A stretch of DNA of 64,000 nucleotides from Sphingomonas parapaucimobilis NBRC 15100 (GCF_000787715.1 NZ_BBPI01000005.1:60250-124249), one strand, 5' to 3'; shown: positions 1 to 8,464, counted from the stretch's first letter. Numbers and translations are program-made. The notes: generated by a model not told the origin, from the letters alone.

Positions 1-41
1 ATGCAAATCATTGTTGGACGGGTCATCACAGGGAGAAGGCT

Positions 42-392
42 GTGAACGCGAGTGAGTACATACTCAGCTTGAGCTTTGTGGAAGGACATGAGGAGTGCGG
101 TGAAAGCTCGCCAGATGTTTTACCGACAGTTCCTAAGCTGTCCGCCGAGCGTGAGGTCGATTCACGCATTGAGCGCCTAAACCAGACATGGGGTCACGCT
201 AATGCTACAATGCGGAACCTGAGTCATAAGTATCAAAGACTGTGGGATGGTGCCATCACCGAGCTCGCAGATTACAAGGGCACTCTCTACATAATCTGGA
301 GGGACGAGATTAGTCGTGTGATGTTCGAAGGAGTCATTGTTGGCGCATGGGAAGCAAACGGTGAGCACATGCACTCGCATGGTTTGGCTTAA
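42..392 (+). CDS. hypothetical protein, 116 aa
   Basis: I do not recognise this protein. It starts at GTG with a good purine-rich ribosome site (GGGAGAAGG at 31-39) just upstream. It has no signal peptide, membrane segment or known motif. The middle is mixed charged and helical-looking, followed by a more beta-like stretch (YIIWRDEISRVMFEGVIV). Its base composition is clearly less GC-rich than the rest of the window and its codon use is relaxed, so it may belong to a transferred region that extends off the left edge. A perfect inverted repeat follows its stop codon. Confidence 0.55.
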   Translation: MNASEYILSLSFVEGHEECGESSPDVLPTVPKLSAEREVDSRIERLNQTWGHANATMRNLSHKYQRLWDGAITELADYKGTLYIIWRDEISRVMFEGVIVGAWEANGEHMHSHGLA

Positions 393-399
393 ATTTACT

Positions 400-439
400 G
401 CGTCAACGTCGCATATCATGGACTATGAGACGTTGACGC
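400..439. repeat. 11-bp perfect inverted repeat after the first gene
   Basis: GCGTCAACGTC at 400-410 pairs with GACGTTGACGC at 429-439, leaving an 18-nt loop, and is followed by a short T-containing stretch (TATAGATTTTG). It could be an intrinsic terminator for the upstream gene, an operator, or the end of the AT-richer segment. The T-tract is weak, so the terminator reading is uncertain. Confidence 0.5.
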
Positions 440-477
440 TATAGATTTTGTGACCTGCTGTGATAACGATCCAAGTT

Positions 478-2082
478 TCACCGCGCCCCCTGTCCCGAAG
501 GCGGCACCGGCGGGGTGGACGACTTCGCATCGCTCACCGCCTCGTCATACCAGCGGGACAAGTCCGCCTTCATGCTCCGCAGCGCGTCGGGATTCAGGTA
601 GGTCATGTGCCCGGCCGGATAATAGGTGAAGCGCAGATTTGCCTGCTGCGCAGGCTCCAGCATCATATGGCCAAGATCGTTCTCGGTGCCGAAGAACGGG
701 GTCGCCATGTCGTAATAGCCGTTCATCGACAGCACCTTCAGATACGGGTTCGCCCGCATCGCGGCACCCAGGTCGATTGCGGTGTTGGGATTGTTTTGCG
801 CCCCGTCGGGCGACCGGTGCTTCCAGTTCCAGGTCCAGCCCGCCGCGTCGCGCGCCGACAGGCGATAGGGCAACTCGGTCTTGTAGCCGAGCGTCGATTG
901 CAGATAATCCTGGAAGGATGCGATATAAGCCCCTGAAATCGCGTCGGAAGAAGCATCCTTCTCCGGCCGTTCGCCCGCCGCGTCGGTGTCGATGCCGAGG
1001 TAACGCGAGTCGAACCGCCCCACCGTCCGCGCCGATCCGCGCAGCAACTCCTTCTGGAACCGCGGCAGGTCGATGCGCAGGTTGGCACGCTTGATATAAT
1101 CGGGCGAGATGCCGATCAGGCGGCTCATCTGCTCGGCGATCTGGTCGCGCTCCTGCGGCGAAATGCTCTGCCCCTTGGCCAGTGCCGACATATAGGGTCC
1201 GACCGCAAAGGCACGCGCCTGCGCCACCACGGTCGCCACATCGGCCGGACGATCGGCCAGGCGGTTGTGATACCAGGCGGTCGCGGCATAGCTGGGCAGA
1301 TAGTTCAGATAGACCTGATCCAGCCCCGGCTGTCGATAGCCGTAATTCATGATCGAGCTGAGCAGCACGACGCCGTTCAGCGCCATACCCTTTTCCTGCA
1401 ACTGATAGGCCAGCGCGCCCGAGCGCAGCGTGCCATAGCTTTCGCCGAGCAGGAATTTTGGGCTCATCCAGCGGCCATATTTGGTGACGTAACGCTGGAT
1501 CGCGCCCGCAAAGACATCGACATCCTCGTCCACCCCGTAGAATTGCGCAGGCTTCATATCGCCCAGCGGCCGCGAATAGCCGGTGCCGATCGCGTCGAGG
1601 AAGACGAGGTCGGTCTTGTCGAGCAGCGAATCCGGGTTCGGTCCGACATCATAGGGCGCAGGCCGCACGAACTCCGGGCTGGTTGTGCGGATGCGGATCG
1701 GCGCGAACGAGCCCATGCGCAGCCAGAAGGATGGCGATCCCGGCCCGCCATTATAGAGGAACGTCACCGGCCGCTTCGTGCCTGGCTTGGTGCCGTCGAG
1801 CGTATAGGCGGTGTAGAACATCGAGGCGGTCGGCTTGCCCTCGATATCGCGCACGGTCAGCGTGCCCGCCGAGGCGATATAGGGATAGGCGCGGCCATTG
1901 ATGGTCACGCTGTCGCGGTGGCGGACCTCGGTCTCCTCCAGCGGCGCGCGCGCCCAGGCGGCTTCCGCCTCGGCCTTGGCGGCCTCATGGTGTGGAGCCT
2001 TCTTCTCCCCCTCCTCCTGCGCGGCAAGCGGCGCGGTCATGGCGGTGGCGGCGAGGAGGAAAGCGAGGCTGTTGCGGATCAC
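478..2082 (-). CDS. secreted S10-family serine carboxypeptidase-like peptidase
   Basis: Serine peptidase of the carboxypeptidase Y (S10) family, probably acting on peptides in the periplasm or outside the cell. The chosen GTG start gives a typical signal peptide (IRNSLAFLLAATAMTAPLAAQ); an earlier in-frame start near 2166 would put a basic, unlikely extension before it. The oxyanion-hole motif NGGPG lies near residue 111, the nucleophile in GESYG near 213-217, and the catalytic histidine in YPAGHMTYLN near 492. The length of about 534 aa fits bacterial members. It lies downstream of, and on the same strand as, an M1 aminopeptidase gene, so the two may share a peptide-utilisation role. The start is less certain than the family. 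Confidence 0.9.
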   Translation of the reverse strand: MIRNSLAFLLAATAMTAPLAAQEEGEKKAPHHEAAKAEAEAAWARAPLEETEVRHRDSVTINGRAYPYIASAGTLTVRDIEGKPTASMFYTAYTLDGTKPGTKRPVTFLYNGGPGSPSFWLRMGSFAPIRIRTTSPEFVRPAPYDVGPNPDSLLDKTDLVFLDAIGTGYSRPLGDMKPAQFYGVDEDVDVFAGAIQRYVTKYGRWMSPKFLLGESYGTLRSGALAYQLQEKGMALNGVVLLSSIMNYGYRQPGLDQVYLNYLPSYAATAWYHNRLADRPADVATVVAQARAFAVGPYMSALAKGQSISPQERDQIAEQMSRLIGISPDYIKRANLRIDLPRFQKELLRGSARTVGRFDSRYLGIDTDAAGERPEKDASSDAISGAYIASFQDYLQSTLGYKTELPYRLSARDAAGWTWNWKHRSPDGAQNNPNTAIDLGAAMRANPYLKVLSMNGYYDMATPFFGTENDLGHMMLEPAQQANLRFTYYPAGHMTYLNPDALRSMKADLSRWYDEAVSDAKSSTPPVPPSGQGAR

Positions 2083-2187
2083 GAAAGGCTCACGAAATGG
2101 GTGACGGGGTCGTGATCGTTTCGTGTTTCGGGATACAAGGCAAGAGCATGCGGGGGCGTGGGGCAATTATCCTTTTGCCCCGTTCAC

Positions 2188-2350
2188 TCTGACCAAGGTC
2201 GAAGGCCACGGGCATGGTCCCGATCCAGACCGTTCCCCGGCGAAGGCCGGGGTCCAGTTTCTATTCGGATGGGATGGCGCCATGGGTCGGCGTGGGAGGC
2301 ACGGCTATCGGTCGCCTTGGCCTTCGTCGTCGCTCAGGCTGAACGGAGGG
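2188..2350. repeat. intergenic REP-like repeat remnants between the two peptidase genes
   Basis: The ~310-base gap 2083-2393 holds no gene. It contains a copy of the palindromic repeat centred on CCCCGGCGAAGGCCGGGG (2232-2261), which recurs near 15.66 and 15.78 kb. It also holds fragments of the 'aaggtcgaaggccacg' (about 2200) and 'ctcaggctgaacgg' (about 2331) repeat family that recurs at 15.5, 40.7, 53.7 and 56.8 kb. Confidence 0.75.
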
Positions 2351-2358
2351 TTGGTTCG

Positions 2359-2387
2359 GGCTGGCGGGGGAATACCCCCCGCCAGCC
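2359..2387 (-). terminator. strong stem-loop just downstream of the M1 aminopeptidase gene
   Basis: A perfect 12-bp GC-rich stem (GGCTGGCGGGGG / CCCCCGCCAGCC) with a 5-nt loop starts seven bases after the stop codon of the M1 aminopeptidase gene. There is no proper U-tract on the minus strand, so it may act as an mRNA 3'-end stabiliser instead of a classical terminator. Confidence 0.55.
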
Positions 2388-2393
2388 TTTATA

Positions 2394-4979
2394 TCAGCGC
2401 GACAGCCAGGCCTGGACGGCGGGCTTCAGGCGATCGGCGACCGCCTTGCGCACCGCGATCTGCGAGATCGACCGCCTGGCCCCGCCGCGCGAACCTTCGG
2501 GCAGGTTGGCATTGGCCCAGGCCTCGATCTTGCCGGGCATGGCGGGATCGTTCGACCCCGCGCCTAGTCCGACGATGAAGGTCGCACGGTTGCTTTCCTC
2601 CAGGAAGCTGTCGACCAGCGGCTTGTTCGCCACCGCCCAGTCGAACGCCATGTCGGGATGTGCCCCCGCGATCGAGCGGAGCAGCGCGGCGCGCTGCGGC
2701 GGGGTGAAGGTATTGTCCTTCAACACGCTCAGCGCCCGCCGCGCCGCCGTCTCGTCCTCGGCATAGCCCAGCAGCGAGACATAGCGGTTTTTGACCACCG
2801 GATTGCGTTCGGCCTTGGCCAGTTCGTACAGCCGGTCCCATTCATCCGCCGTCGCGCGGGTGGCATAGGTCGCCAGGATCGGCTGGCGGATGGCGCCCGG
2901 AATGGCGTCGGGGTTCCTGGCGAGCGCGGCGACATAGCCCCGTGCCCGCGCCGCGACCATCGCATCGCCGCTGGTGCCCAGCTGCCCGATCAGCGTCTCG
3001 CGCAGGTTCGAGACGAGCGCGCCGTCCTCCGGCTTCGGCTCGAACCCGATCCGTGCCAGCACCGGCGACAGGATCGCCGCCGTCCGCGCACGCAGCGGCT
3101 TTTCAAGCGGGGTGCCCTCATAAAGGCCGTTCAGGCGGGCGAGTTCGCCCGCCACCGTCTGCCATTCCAGCGGATCGGCCTCGGGCGTGACCTGCGCCAT
3201 CAGGTCGAACCAGCGGCTCAGATCCTGATAGCCGCCCGCCGCCAGCGCATAGTCGTCGCCCAGCGTTCCCAGACGGTCGTTCAGCGCCAGCTTCGCATAG
3301 TCGCGCACGATCGCGGCATGGCCCGCGCCGTCATACATGACGCGCGTATAGGCCCCCTTGCCCTGGTTCAGGACCAGCGTGCCGCAGCCGCCGACCGTGA
3401 CCGGGGCGGGTGCCGCGCCGGTCACGATGGCGGTCGTCTCGGCCCCGCCGATGGTCGCAACGCGGATCGGCACATGCCAGGTCTGGGCCGCCTTCGACGC
3501 CTCGTCCAGTCCGAACCGGCCCTGGGTCAGCATCGCGACCGTCTTGCCGCCCTCGCAGCGCGCACCCTGCAGCGTGACCAGCGGCACGCCACCCTGCAGC
3601 GTGAAGTCATGCGCGATCGTCGCGACATTGGTGCCCGACGCCTTGGACAGTTCCTCCCAGAGCTGCTCGGTCACCGTGTTCTGGTATTTATACTTCGCCA
3701 TATAGGCACGGATGCCCTTGCGGAACGTATCGGCGCCCAGCGTCGATTCGAGCATCCCGATGACCGCCTGCCCCTTCAGATAGGTGATGCTGTCGAATGC
3801 CTCGCCGATCTGGTCGACCGTCTCGACCTTTCGGATGATCGGGTGGGTCGCGCTGGTCGCATCGATGCCCATCGCCGACTCGCGCTCGCCCGACACGCTG
3901 GCCGCCGCCGCTTCCCAACTGGGGTTCAGGTCGTTGCTGGCCTTGCCCTCCATCCACGAGGCGAAGCCCTCGTTCAGCCAGAGGTCGTCCCACCAGCGCG
4001 GGGTGACGAGGTCGCCGAACCACTGGTGCGCCATTTCATGGGCGACGACGGTGTGGATACGCTGGCGGTTGCTCTCGCTCATGACCTGCGGATTGAAGAG
4101 CAGTTCGTTCTCGAAATAGAAGATCGCGCCCCAATTCTCCATCGCGCCGAAGAACTGGCTGGAGCCCGGACCCGCGATCATGTCCATCTTGGGCAGCGGA
4201 TAGGGCGTGCCAAAATAGTCGTTGTAATAAGACAGCAGCTTGGTCGCCGCGCCCAGCGAATAGTCACCCTGGTCGACCACGCCCTTGCGGCTGACCACGC
4301 CGATCTGGACGCCGTTCGCAGCCACCGTCTTGCGGTCCAGATTGCCCGAGCCGAAGAACAGCAGATAGCTGGACATCACCGGCGTCTCGCCGAAGCGATA
4401 GAGCTGGCTGCCATCGGCCTGCGTCGTCACGGCTTCGGCGGGCATGTTGCTGATCGCGCGCTGCCCCTTGGGCGCGGTGGCGGTCAGGCGGAACTTCGCC
4501 TTGAAGGCGGGTTCGTCCCACATCGGCGCGAAGCGGCGGGCGTCGGGCGCCTCGAACTGGGTCGCCAGCATCCGGTCGGCCGAGCCGTCGGCATTGGTAT
4601 AGTCGATGGCGAACAGGCCATTGGCCGAACGATTGATCGTCCCCGTCCAGGCGAAGCCGACCTTGTGCCGCCCGATGCTTGCCGCCTGCGGCAGGGTAAG
4701 GGTCAGCGTCTGCGCCGCCTTGTCCGCCACGAAGGGCACCGGCTTGCCGTCGAAGGTCGCGCGCGTGACGGTCAGCTCGGCCGCGTTCAGCACGATGGTG
4801 GCGGTGGCCTGCTTCACCTCGACATCGACGGTCTCCTCGCCGGTGAAGGTCAGCGCCTTCGCATCCGGCCGCACGGTGATGTCGTACAGAACCGGCGCGA
4901 CGGTCTGGGGCAGCTGGCCCGCCGCCAGCGCCGGGGTGGAGACGGTCAGGGCCAACAGGACCGATAGGGCGGACTTCAT
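2394..4979 (-). CDS. M1 family metallo-aminopeptidase, secreted
   Basis: Zinc aminopeptidase of the M1 family (PepN/ERAP-like), releasing N-terminal residues from peptides. The 861-aa product begins with a clear signal peptide (MKSALSVLLALTVSTPALAA), so it acts in the envelope. The exopeptidase motif GAMEN is at about 278-282. The zinc site HEMAH is at 314-318, with the third ligand in NEGFASW (E337). The C-terminal half is the helical ERAP1-like domain. The start codon is well placed and the upstream region is shared with the divergent nitronate monooxygenase gene. The secreted location differs from cytoplasmic PepN of enterics. Confidence 0.95.
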   Translation of the reverse strand: MKSALSVLLALTVSTPALAAGQLPQTVAPVLYDITVRPDAKALTFTGEETVDVEVKQATATIVLNAAELTVTRATFDGKPVPFVADKAAQTLTLTLPQAASIGRHKVGFAWTGTINRSANGLFAIDYTNADGSADRMLATQFEAPDARRFAPMWDEPAFKAKFRLTATAPKGQRAISNMPAEAVTTQADGSQLYRFGETPVMSSYLLFFGSGNLDRKTVAANGVQIGVVSRKGVVDQGDYSLGAATKLLSYYNDYFGTPYPLPKMDMIAGPGSSQFFGAMENWGAIFYFENELLFNPQVMSESNRQRIHTVVAHEMAHQWFGDLVTPRWWDDLWLNEGFASWMEGKASNDLNPSWEAAAASVSGERESAMGIDATSATHPIIRKVETVDQIGEAFDSITYLKGQAVIGMLESTLGADTFRKGIRAYMAKYKYQNTVTEQLWEELSKASGTNVATIAHDFTLQGGVPLVTLQGARCEGGKTVAMLTQGRFGLDEASKAAQTWHVPIRVATIGGAETTAIVTGAAPAPVTVGGCGTLVLNQGKGAYTRVMYDGAGHAAIVRDYAKLALNDRLGTLGDDYALAAGGYQDLSRWFDLMAQVTPEADPLEWQTVAGELARLNGLYEGTPLEKPLRARTAAILSPVLARIGFEPKPEDGALVSNLRETLIGQLGTSGDAMVAARARGYVAALARNPDAIPGAIRQPILATYATRATADEWDRLYELAKAERNPVVKNRYVSLLGYAEDETAARRALSVLKDNTFTPPQRAALLRSIAGAHPDMAFDWAVANKPLVDSFLEESNRATFIVGLGAGSNDPAMPGKIEAWANANLPEGSRGGARRSISQIAVRKAVADRLKPAVQAWLSR

Positions 4980-5094
4980 CGCAATCAGGGCCTTTCAATG
5001 GGAATGCGCAAATCTCTACGCCCTGTCCGCCGCAAAGCAAATGACGGTCATGTAATAATGTTGCAAAGACCTTGCCCGGCTGGACAGCCTTTAC

Positions 5095-5112
5095 CTTTAC
5101 GTTATCGTAAAG
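5095..5112. promoter_or_regulatory. palindromic operator candidate upstream of the nitronate monooxygenase gene
   Basis: CTTTACG-TTAT-CGTAAAG forms a 7-bp perfect palindrome ending two bases before the ATG at 5115. Its TTTACG...CGTAAA form resembles sites of MerR-family regulators of acyl-CoA and amino-acid degradation (LiuR type) in proteobacteria. That assignment is inference. The site also overlaps where a ribosome-binding site would sit, and none is obvious there. Confidence 0.5.
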
Positions 5113-5114
5113 CC

Positions 5115-6125
5115 ATGAGCCTTCCCCCTGACCTGAGTCGCCCCCCCCTGAACCGTTTAACCCTGCCCGTGATCGGGTCGCCGCTGTTCATCATCTCCAA
5201 CCCGGACTTGGTCATCGCCCAGTGCAAGGCGGGGATTGTCGGCTCGTTCCCGGCGCTGAACGCGCGGCCTGCCAGCCTGCTCGACGAATGGCTGCACCGG
5301 ATCACCGAGGAACTGGCCGCGCATGACCGGGCGCATCCCGATCGGCCCGCCGCCCCCTTCGCGGTCAACCAGATCGTGCATCGTTCCAACGATCGGCTGG
5401 AGGCCGACCTGACGGTCTGCGCCAAGTGGAAGGTGCCGATCGTCATCACCTCGCTGGGCGCGCGGGAGGATGTGAATGCGGGCGTCCATGACTGGGGCGG
5501 GATCACGCTGCATGACGTGATCGACGATCGCTTTGCACGCAAGGCGGTGGAGAAGGGCGCGGACGGGTTGATCGCTGTGGCGACGGGGGCGGGCGGCCAT
5601 GCCGGCCGGCTGTCGCCCTTTGCGCTGGTGCAGGAAATCCGTGGCTGGTTCGACGGCCCGCTGGCGCTCGCAGGATCGATCGCGACCGGGGGCGCCATCC
5701 TGGCGGCGCAAGCCATGGGAGCGGACTTCGCCTATATCGGCTCACCCTTCATCGCCACCGTCGAGGCCAATGCGGCGGAGGCCTATAAGCAGGCGGTGGT
5801 TGACGGGCGCGCGAGCGACATCGTCTATTCCAGCCTGTTTACCGGCGTGCATGGCAATTACCTGCGCGCCTCGATCATTGCGGCGGGACTGGACCCGGAC
5901 CATCTGCCCGAAGGCGATGTGTCGACGATGAACTTCGGCGGTGGCCAGGCGGCCAAGGCCTGGCGCGATATCTGGGGCGCGGGGCAAGGCATCGGCGCGG
6001 TCGACCGTATCGTTCCGGCTGCCGAACGGGTCGCGGAGCTTCGCCGTCAATATGAGGCGGCACGGCAGAGACTGTCGCTGACCCCTTATCCCTCCCCTGC
6101 CGAGGGGAGAATGGTCGGCGACTAG
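5115..6125 (+). CDS. nitronate monooxygenase family flavoprotein (NPD/2-nitropropane dioxygenase-like)
   Basis: FMN-dependent TIM-barrel enzyme that oxidises alkyl nitronates such as propionate-3-nitronate. The start MSLPPDL at 5115 gives the usual N-terminus (LPVIGSPLFIISNPDLV). Flavin-binding glycine-rich stretches are seen at ATGAGGHAGR and LAGSIATGGAILAAQAMGADF. The protein is 336 aa. Its last residues (LSLTPYPSPAEGRMVGD) look like a translated piece of the dispersed GGGGAGG-type repeat, not native enzyme, so the gene probably gained a new 3' end. The stop overlaps the convergent DUF1465 gene by 4 nt. A palindromic operator candidate sits directly before the start codon. Confidence 0.9.
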   Translation: MSLPPDLSRPPLNRLTLPVIGSPLFIISNPDLVIAQCKAGIVGSFPALNARPASLLDEWLHRITEELAAHDRAHPDRPAAPFAVNQIVHRSNDRLEADLTVCAKWKVPIVITSLGAREDVNAGVHDWGGITLHDVIDDRFARKAVEKGADGLIAVATGAGGHAGRLSPFALVQEIRGWFDGPLALAGSIATGGAILAAQAMGADFAYIGSPFIATVEANAAEAYKQAVVDGRASDIVYSSLFTGVHGNYLRASIIAAGLDPDHLPEGDVSTMNFGGGQAAKAWRDIWGAGQGIGAVDRIVPAAERVAELRRQYEAARQRLSLTPYPSPAEGRMVGD

Positions 6126-6583
6126 AACGCCCGGCCCAGCCGCGCCTGCAAGGCCTGGACGGGACTGATGGCCGGAACCCCGTCATCGGCCATGGCATCG
6201 AGCCGCTCGACCCGGCGGTGCAGGTCGAGGCTCGCCCGGGTCAGCCACTGCGCCGGCTCGGGCAAGGCGGCAAGCTGCGCGTCGTCGGTATCCGGCGAGG
6301 TCCCCAGGCGCCGAACCGGCTGGCGCGCCTCGGCCCAGTCCATTTCCCCCGCCTCGACCGCGCGCTGGGTCAGGATCCATGCGATGACGTGCATCAGCCG
6401 TGTCGTCACCTTCAGCGATTCGCAGGAAAAGACCACCCGCATGATCGGGTCCAGCCCATCGCGTTCGTCACGGCCCATCCCGTCGAAATAGCCACGCGCC
6501 GCCTCCGCCAGGGTCATGGCCTCGACATAAAGGCCGTCGATCAGCTTGGCATGGAACGGGGATCGGGACGCGAGGGAGGGCAT
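6122..6583 (-). CDS. DUF1465 family protein
   Basis: Small, mostly helical alphaproteobacterial protein of unknown function, recognised by its pattern: F..KLIDGLYVEAMTLAEAARGYFDG near the N-terminus and SLKVTTRLMHVIAWILTQRAVEAGE in the middle. Family members are about 150-170 aa, which matches. No signal peptide or membrane helix is present. The ATG at 6583 gives a natural N-terminus (MPSLASRSPFHAK), but an ATG at 6604 after GGGGCGG is also possible. The 3' end overlaps the convergent nitronate monooxygenase gene. Confidence 0.8.
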   Translation of the reverse strand: MPSLASRSPFHAKLIDGLYVEAMTLAEAARGYFDGMGRDERDGLDPIMRVVFSCESLKVTTRLMHVIAWILTQRAVEAGEMDWAEARQPVRRLGTSPDTDDAQLAALPEPAQWLTRASLDLHRRVERLDAMADDGVPAISPVQALQARLGRAF

Positions 6584-6673
6584 GGCGCTTGGCTCGCATG
6601 ACATCCGCCCCGGGAACAAGACGGCGCGCGGTGCGGGCTGTCCCGATACGAAGCGGTCTGGCGGCCGGAATCG

Positions 6674-6871
6674 TCAGGCGATGATGTCGGGGATCAGCCG
6701 ATCTTCCAACTCGGCCAATTCGTCACGCAACCGCAACTTGCGCTTCTTCAACCGCGCGATCTGCAACTGGTCGGGGGTCGAGGATTGCAGCAGCGCGGCG
6801 ATCGCATCGTCCAGGTCGCGATGCTCGGTTCGCAACATGTCGATCCGCGCGCGTGCCAGCGTGACGTCCAT
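6674..6871 (-). CDS. YdcH-like DUF465 family small coiled-coil protein
   Basis: A 65-aa helical protein of the YdcH/DUF465 type with the family core pattern of a conserved ARIDMLRTEHRDLDDAI helix followed by a basic LKKRKLRLRDELAELE helix. Function is unknown; the family forms short helical hairpins. The ATG at 6871 is preceded by GGGGGAG. A divergent paralogue starts about 200 bases away at 7077. Confidence 0.8.
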   Translation of the reverse strand: MDVTLARARIDMLRTEHRDLDDAIAALLQSSTPDQLQIARLKKRKLRLRDELAELEDRLIPDIIA

Positions 6872-7076
6872 CCTGCTCCCCCTTTGCGACCGGCCCGGAA
6901 GACAGCCCGACACCGATCCCGCCCCTCTAGCAAGCCCGAAGGCGCACGGCGAGAGCCCGCATCACGTCATCGCGCCAAATGCCTCATCCGGTCGATTCTG
7001 ACGAAAATGGATGAGGACAGACGGCGATTTTGGTGTTTTACTTACTCCCCCAAGCAATGACAGGAGGTTGAAGCCC

Positions 7077-7232
7077 ATGCATACGGCGCATCAAACGGCC
7101 CTGGAGACCAAGCACGCCACGCTCGACCGGCGAATCAGCGCCGAATCACAGCGTCCCGTGCCAGACGCGCTGATCCTGGCGGATCTCAAGAAGCAGAAGC
7201 TCAAACTGAAAGAAGAGATCCAAGGCCTATAG
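7077..7232 (+). CDS. YdcH-like DUF465 family small protein, second copy
   Basis: A 51-aa protein whose C-terminal half (ADLKKQKLKLKEEIQGL) closely parallels the neighbouring protein encoded at 6674-6871, with a preceding ETKHATLDRRISAE helix. A near-perfect AGGAGG at 7062-7067 fixes the ATG at 7077. It is one of two adjacent divergent YdcH-like genes. Function unknown. Confidence 0.8.
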   Translation: MHTAHQTALETKHATLDRRISAESQRPVPDALILADLKKQKLKLKEEIQGL

Positions 7233-7323
7233 CCTGGACGCGGCCGCGCGGGTCAGCCGACCCGCCGCGGCCCATGTCGGCGGCACATGCCGCCCGACAC
7301 CCAACCCCGCTATCATTCCCGAA

Positions 7324-7728
7324 TCAGTGGTGGAACGGCTTGGTCTTCAGGCCTGTCGCGGGCTTGGCATATTCCGGCGTCGATGTGCCGCCGCCTACCG
7401 GCTTGCGGACCAGCGTCGGATCGATCTGACGGTCGAAGGCGACGCCCACGCGGCCCTGGGTACACCAGGCGATACGCCCCGACACCGCACCGACGCCACG
7501 GAGGTTCAACGCGACTGGCGTGCCGATTTCCACCGAAATGGGCAGTTCGGCCATCAGGCCACCCTCGGAAATATTACGGACACGCACGTCGCGGGGGGCG
7601 GTTTCGTCGCCCAGCGTCATCTGCGCCATCAGCAACAGGCTGTCGCGCCGTCCGGCCCGGTCGCTGCGTTCCAGTTCGTCTTCCGCCATTGCAGACCCAT
7701 TTTCGGGTGCGCGGTTCGTCACGTCCAT
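7324..7728 (-). CDS. PilZ domain protein (putative c-di-GMP receptor)
   Basis: A 134-aa single-domain PilZ-like protein. The c-di-GMP signature is recognisable as an arginine-rich segment (SDRAGRRDSLLL, residues ~22-33) followed about 20 residues later by NISEGGLMAEL, the D/NxSxxG half of the motif. The rest is a beta-barrel pattern (GTPVALNLRGVGAVSGRIAWCTQGRVGVAF). The C-terminal tail is likely disordered. It probably modulates an envelope or motility target in response to c-di-GMP; the partner is unknown. The first arginine motif is not a textbook RxxxR, so ligand binding is inferred. Confidence 0.8.
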   Translation of the reverse strand: MDVTNRAPENGSAMAEDELERSDRAGRRDSLLLMAQMTLGDETAPRDVRVRNISEGGLMAELPISVEIGTPVALNLRGVGAVSGRIAWCTQGRVGVAFDRQIDPTLVRKPVGGGTSTPEYAKPATGLKTKPFHH

Positions 7729-7926
7729 GCTGATCGTTCCCGCTTGCCCGTTAACACTCGCGCGACCATGCGATACGCATCATCACGTTGCCAACCCCCT
7801 AATCAGAGCGGTTCCAGACATCTGTTGACGAACGGGACACGTCTTTCTCGTCCGTGCCCATATAGCGCGACCCGAACCCCGTACCGGCGCCCCGCGCAAC
7901 GCGGACCGGGGCACCGAGCCGGTGGA

Positions 7927-8388
7927 TCAGTCGTCGCGCGAAACCTTCTCGTTCCGCTCGTGACGCTCCTGCGCCTCGACCGTCATGGTCGCGATCGGGC
8001 GGGCTTCAAGCCGACCCAGGCTGATCGGTTCGCCGGTGACTTCGCAATAGCCATATTCGCCCTCCTCGATCCGGCGCAGCGCGGCGTCGATCTTGGAGAT
8101 CAGCTTGCGCTGGCGGTCGCGGGTCCGAAGCTCGATCGACCAGTCGGTTTCGCTCGACGCACGGTCGGTCAGATCGGGCTCGCGCAGCGAGTCGATCTGA
8201 AGCTGGGACAGCGTGCCCTGCGCCTCACGCTGGATCGCCTCCTTCCAGGCGATCAGCTTGCGGCGGAAATAAGCCTGCTGCTTCAGGTTCATGAACGGCT
8301 CGTCCGCCGAGGGACGATAATTCTCGTCGATATCGTTGGCCACATCCGGGCCGGTGGATTCCGTCACGCGATTAAACACCGTCGCCAT
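7927..8388 (-). CDS. dksA: RNA polymerase-binding transcription factor DksA
   Basis: Binds the RNA polymerase secondary channel and, with ppGpp, tunes stable RNA and amino-acid promoters. The 153-aa product has the coiled coil with the tip motif DLTDRA (D72, D75, A77) and a C-terminal globular domain. Only one of the four zinc-ligand cysteines remains (C115, in GYCEVTGE); the others are T118, T136 and A139. Alphaproteobacterial DksA proteins with few cysteines are known, so it is probably functional. The ATG at 8388 follows GGGAGAG, and a good promoter lies 80-100 bases upstream. Confidence 0.93.
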   Translation of the reverse strand: MATVFNRVTESTGPDVANDIDENYRPSADEPFMNLKQQAYFRRKLIAWKEAIQREAQGTLSQLQIDSLREPDLTDRASSETDWSIELRTRDRQRKLISKIDAALRRIEEGEYGYCEVTGEPISLGRLEARPIATMTVEAQERHERNEKVSRDD

Positions 8389-8464
8389 ACCACTCTCCCA
8401 AAGGGCCCGTCGGTGCGACGTTCGGCACCGTGTCCTCGGGGCCGCCCCCTGATGGTCGAGAGGG

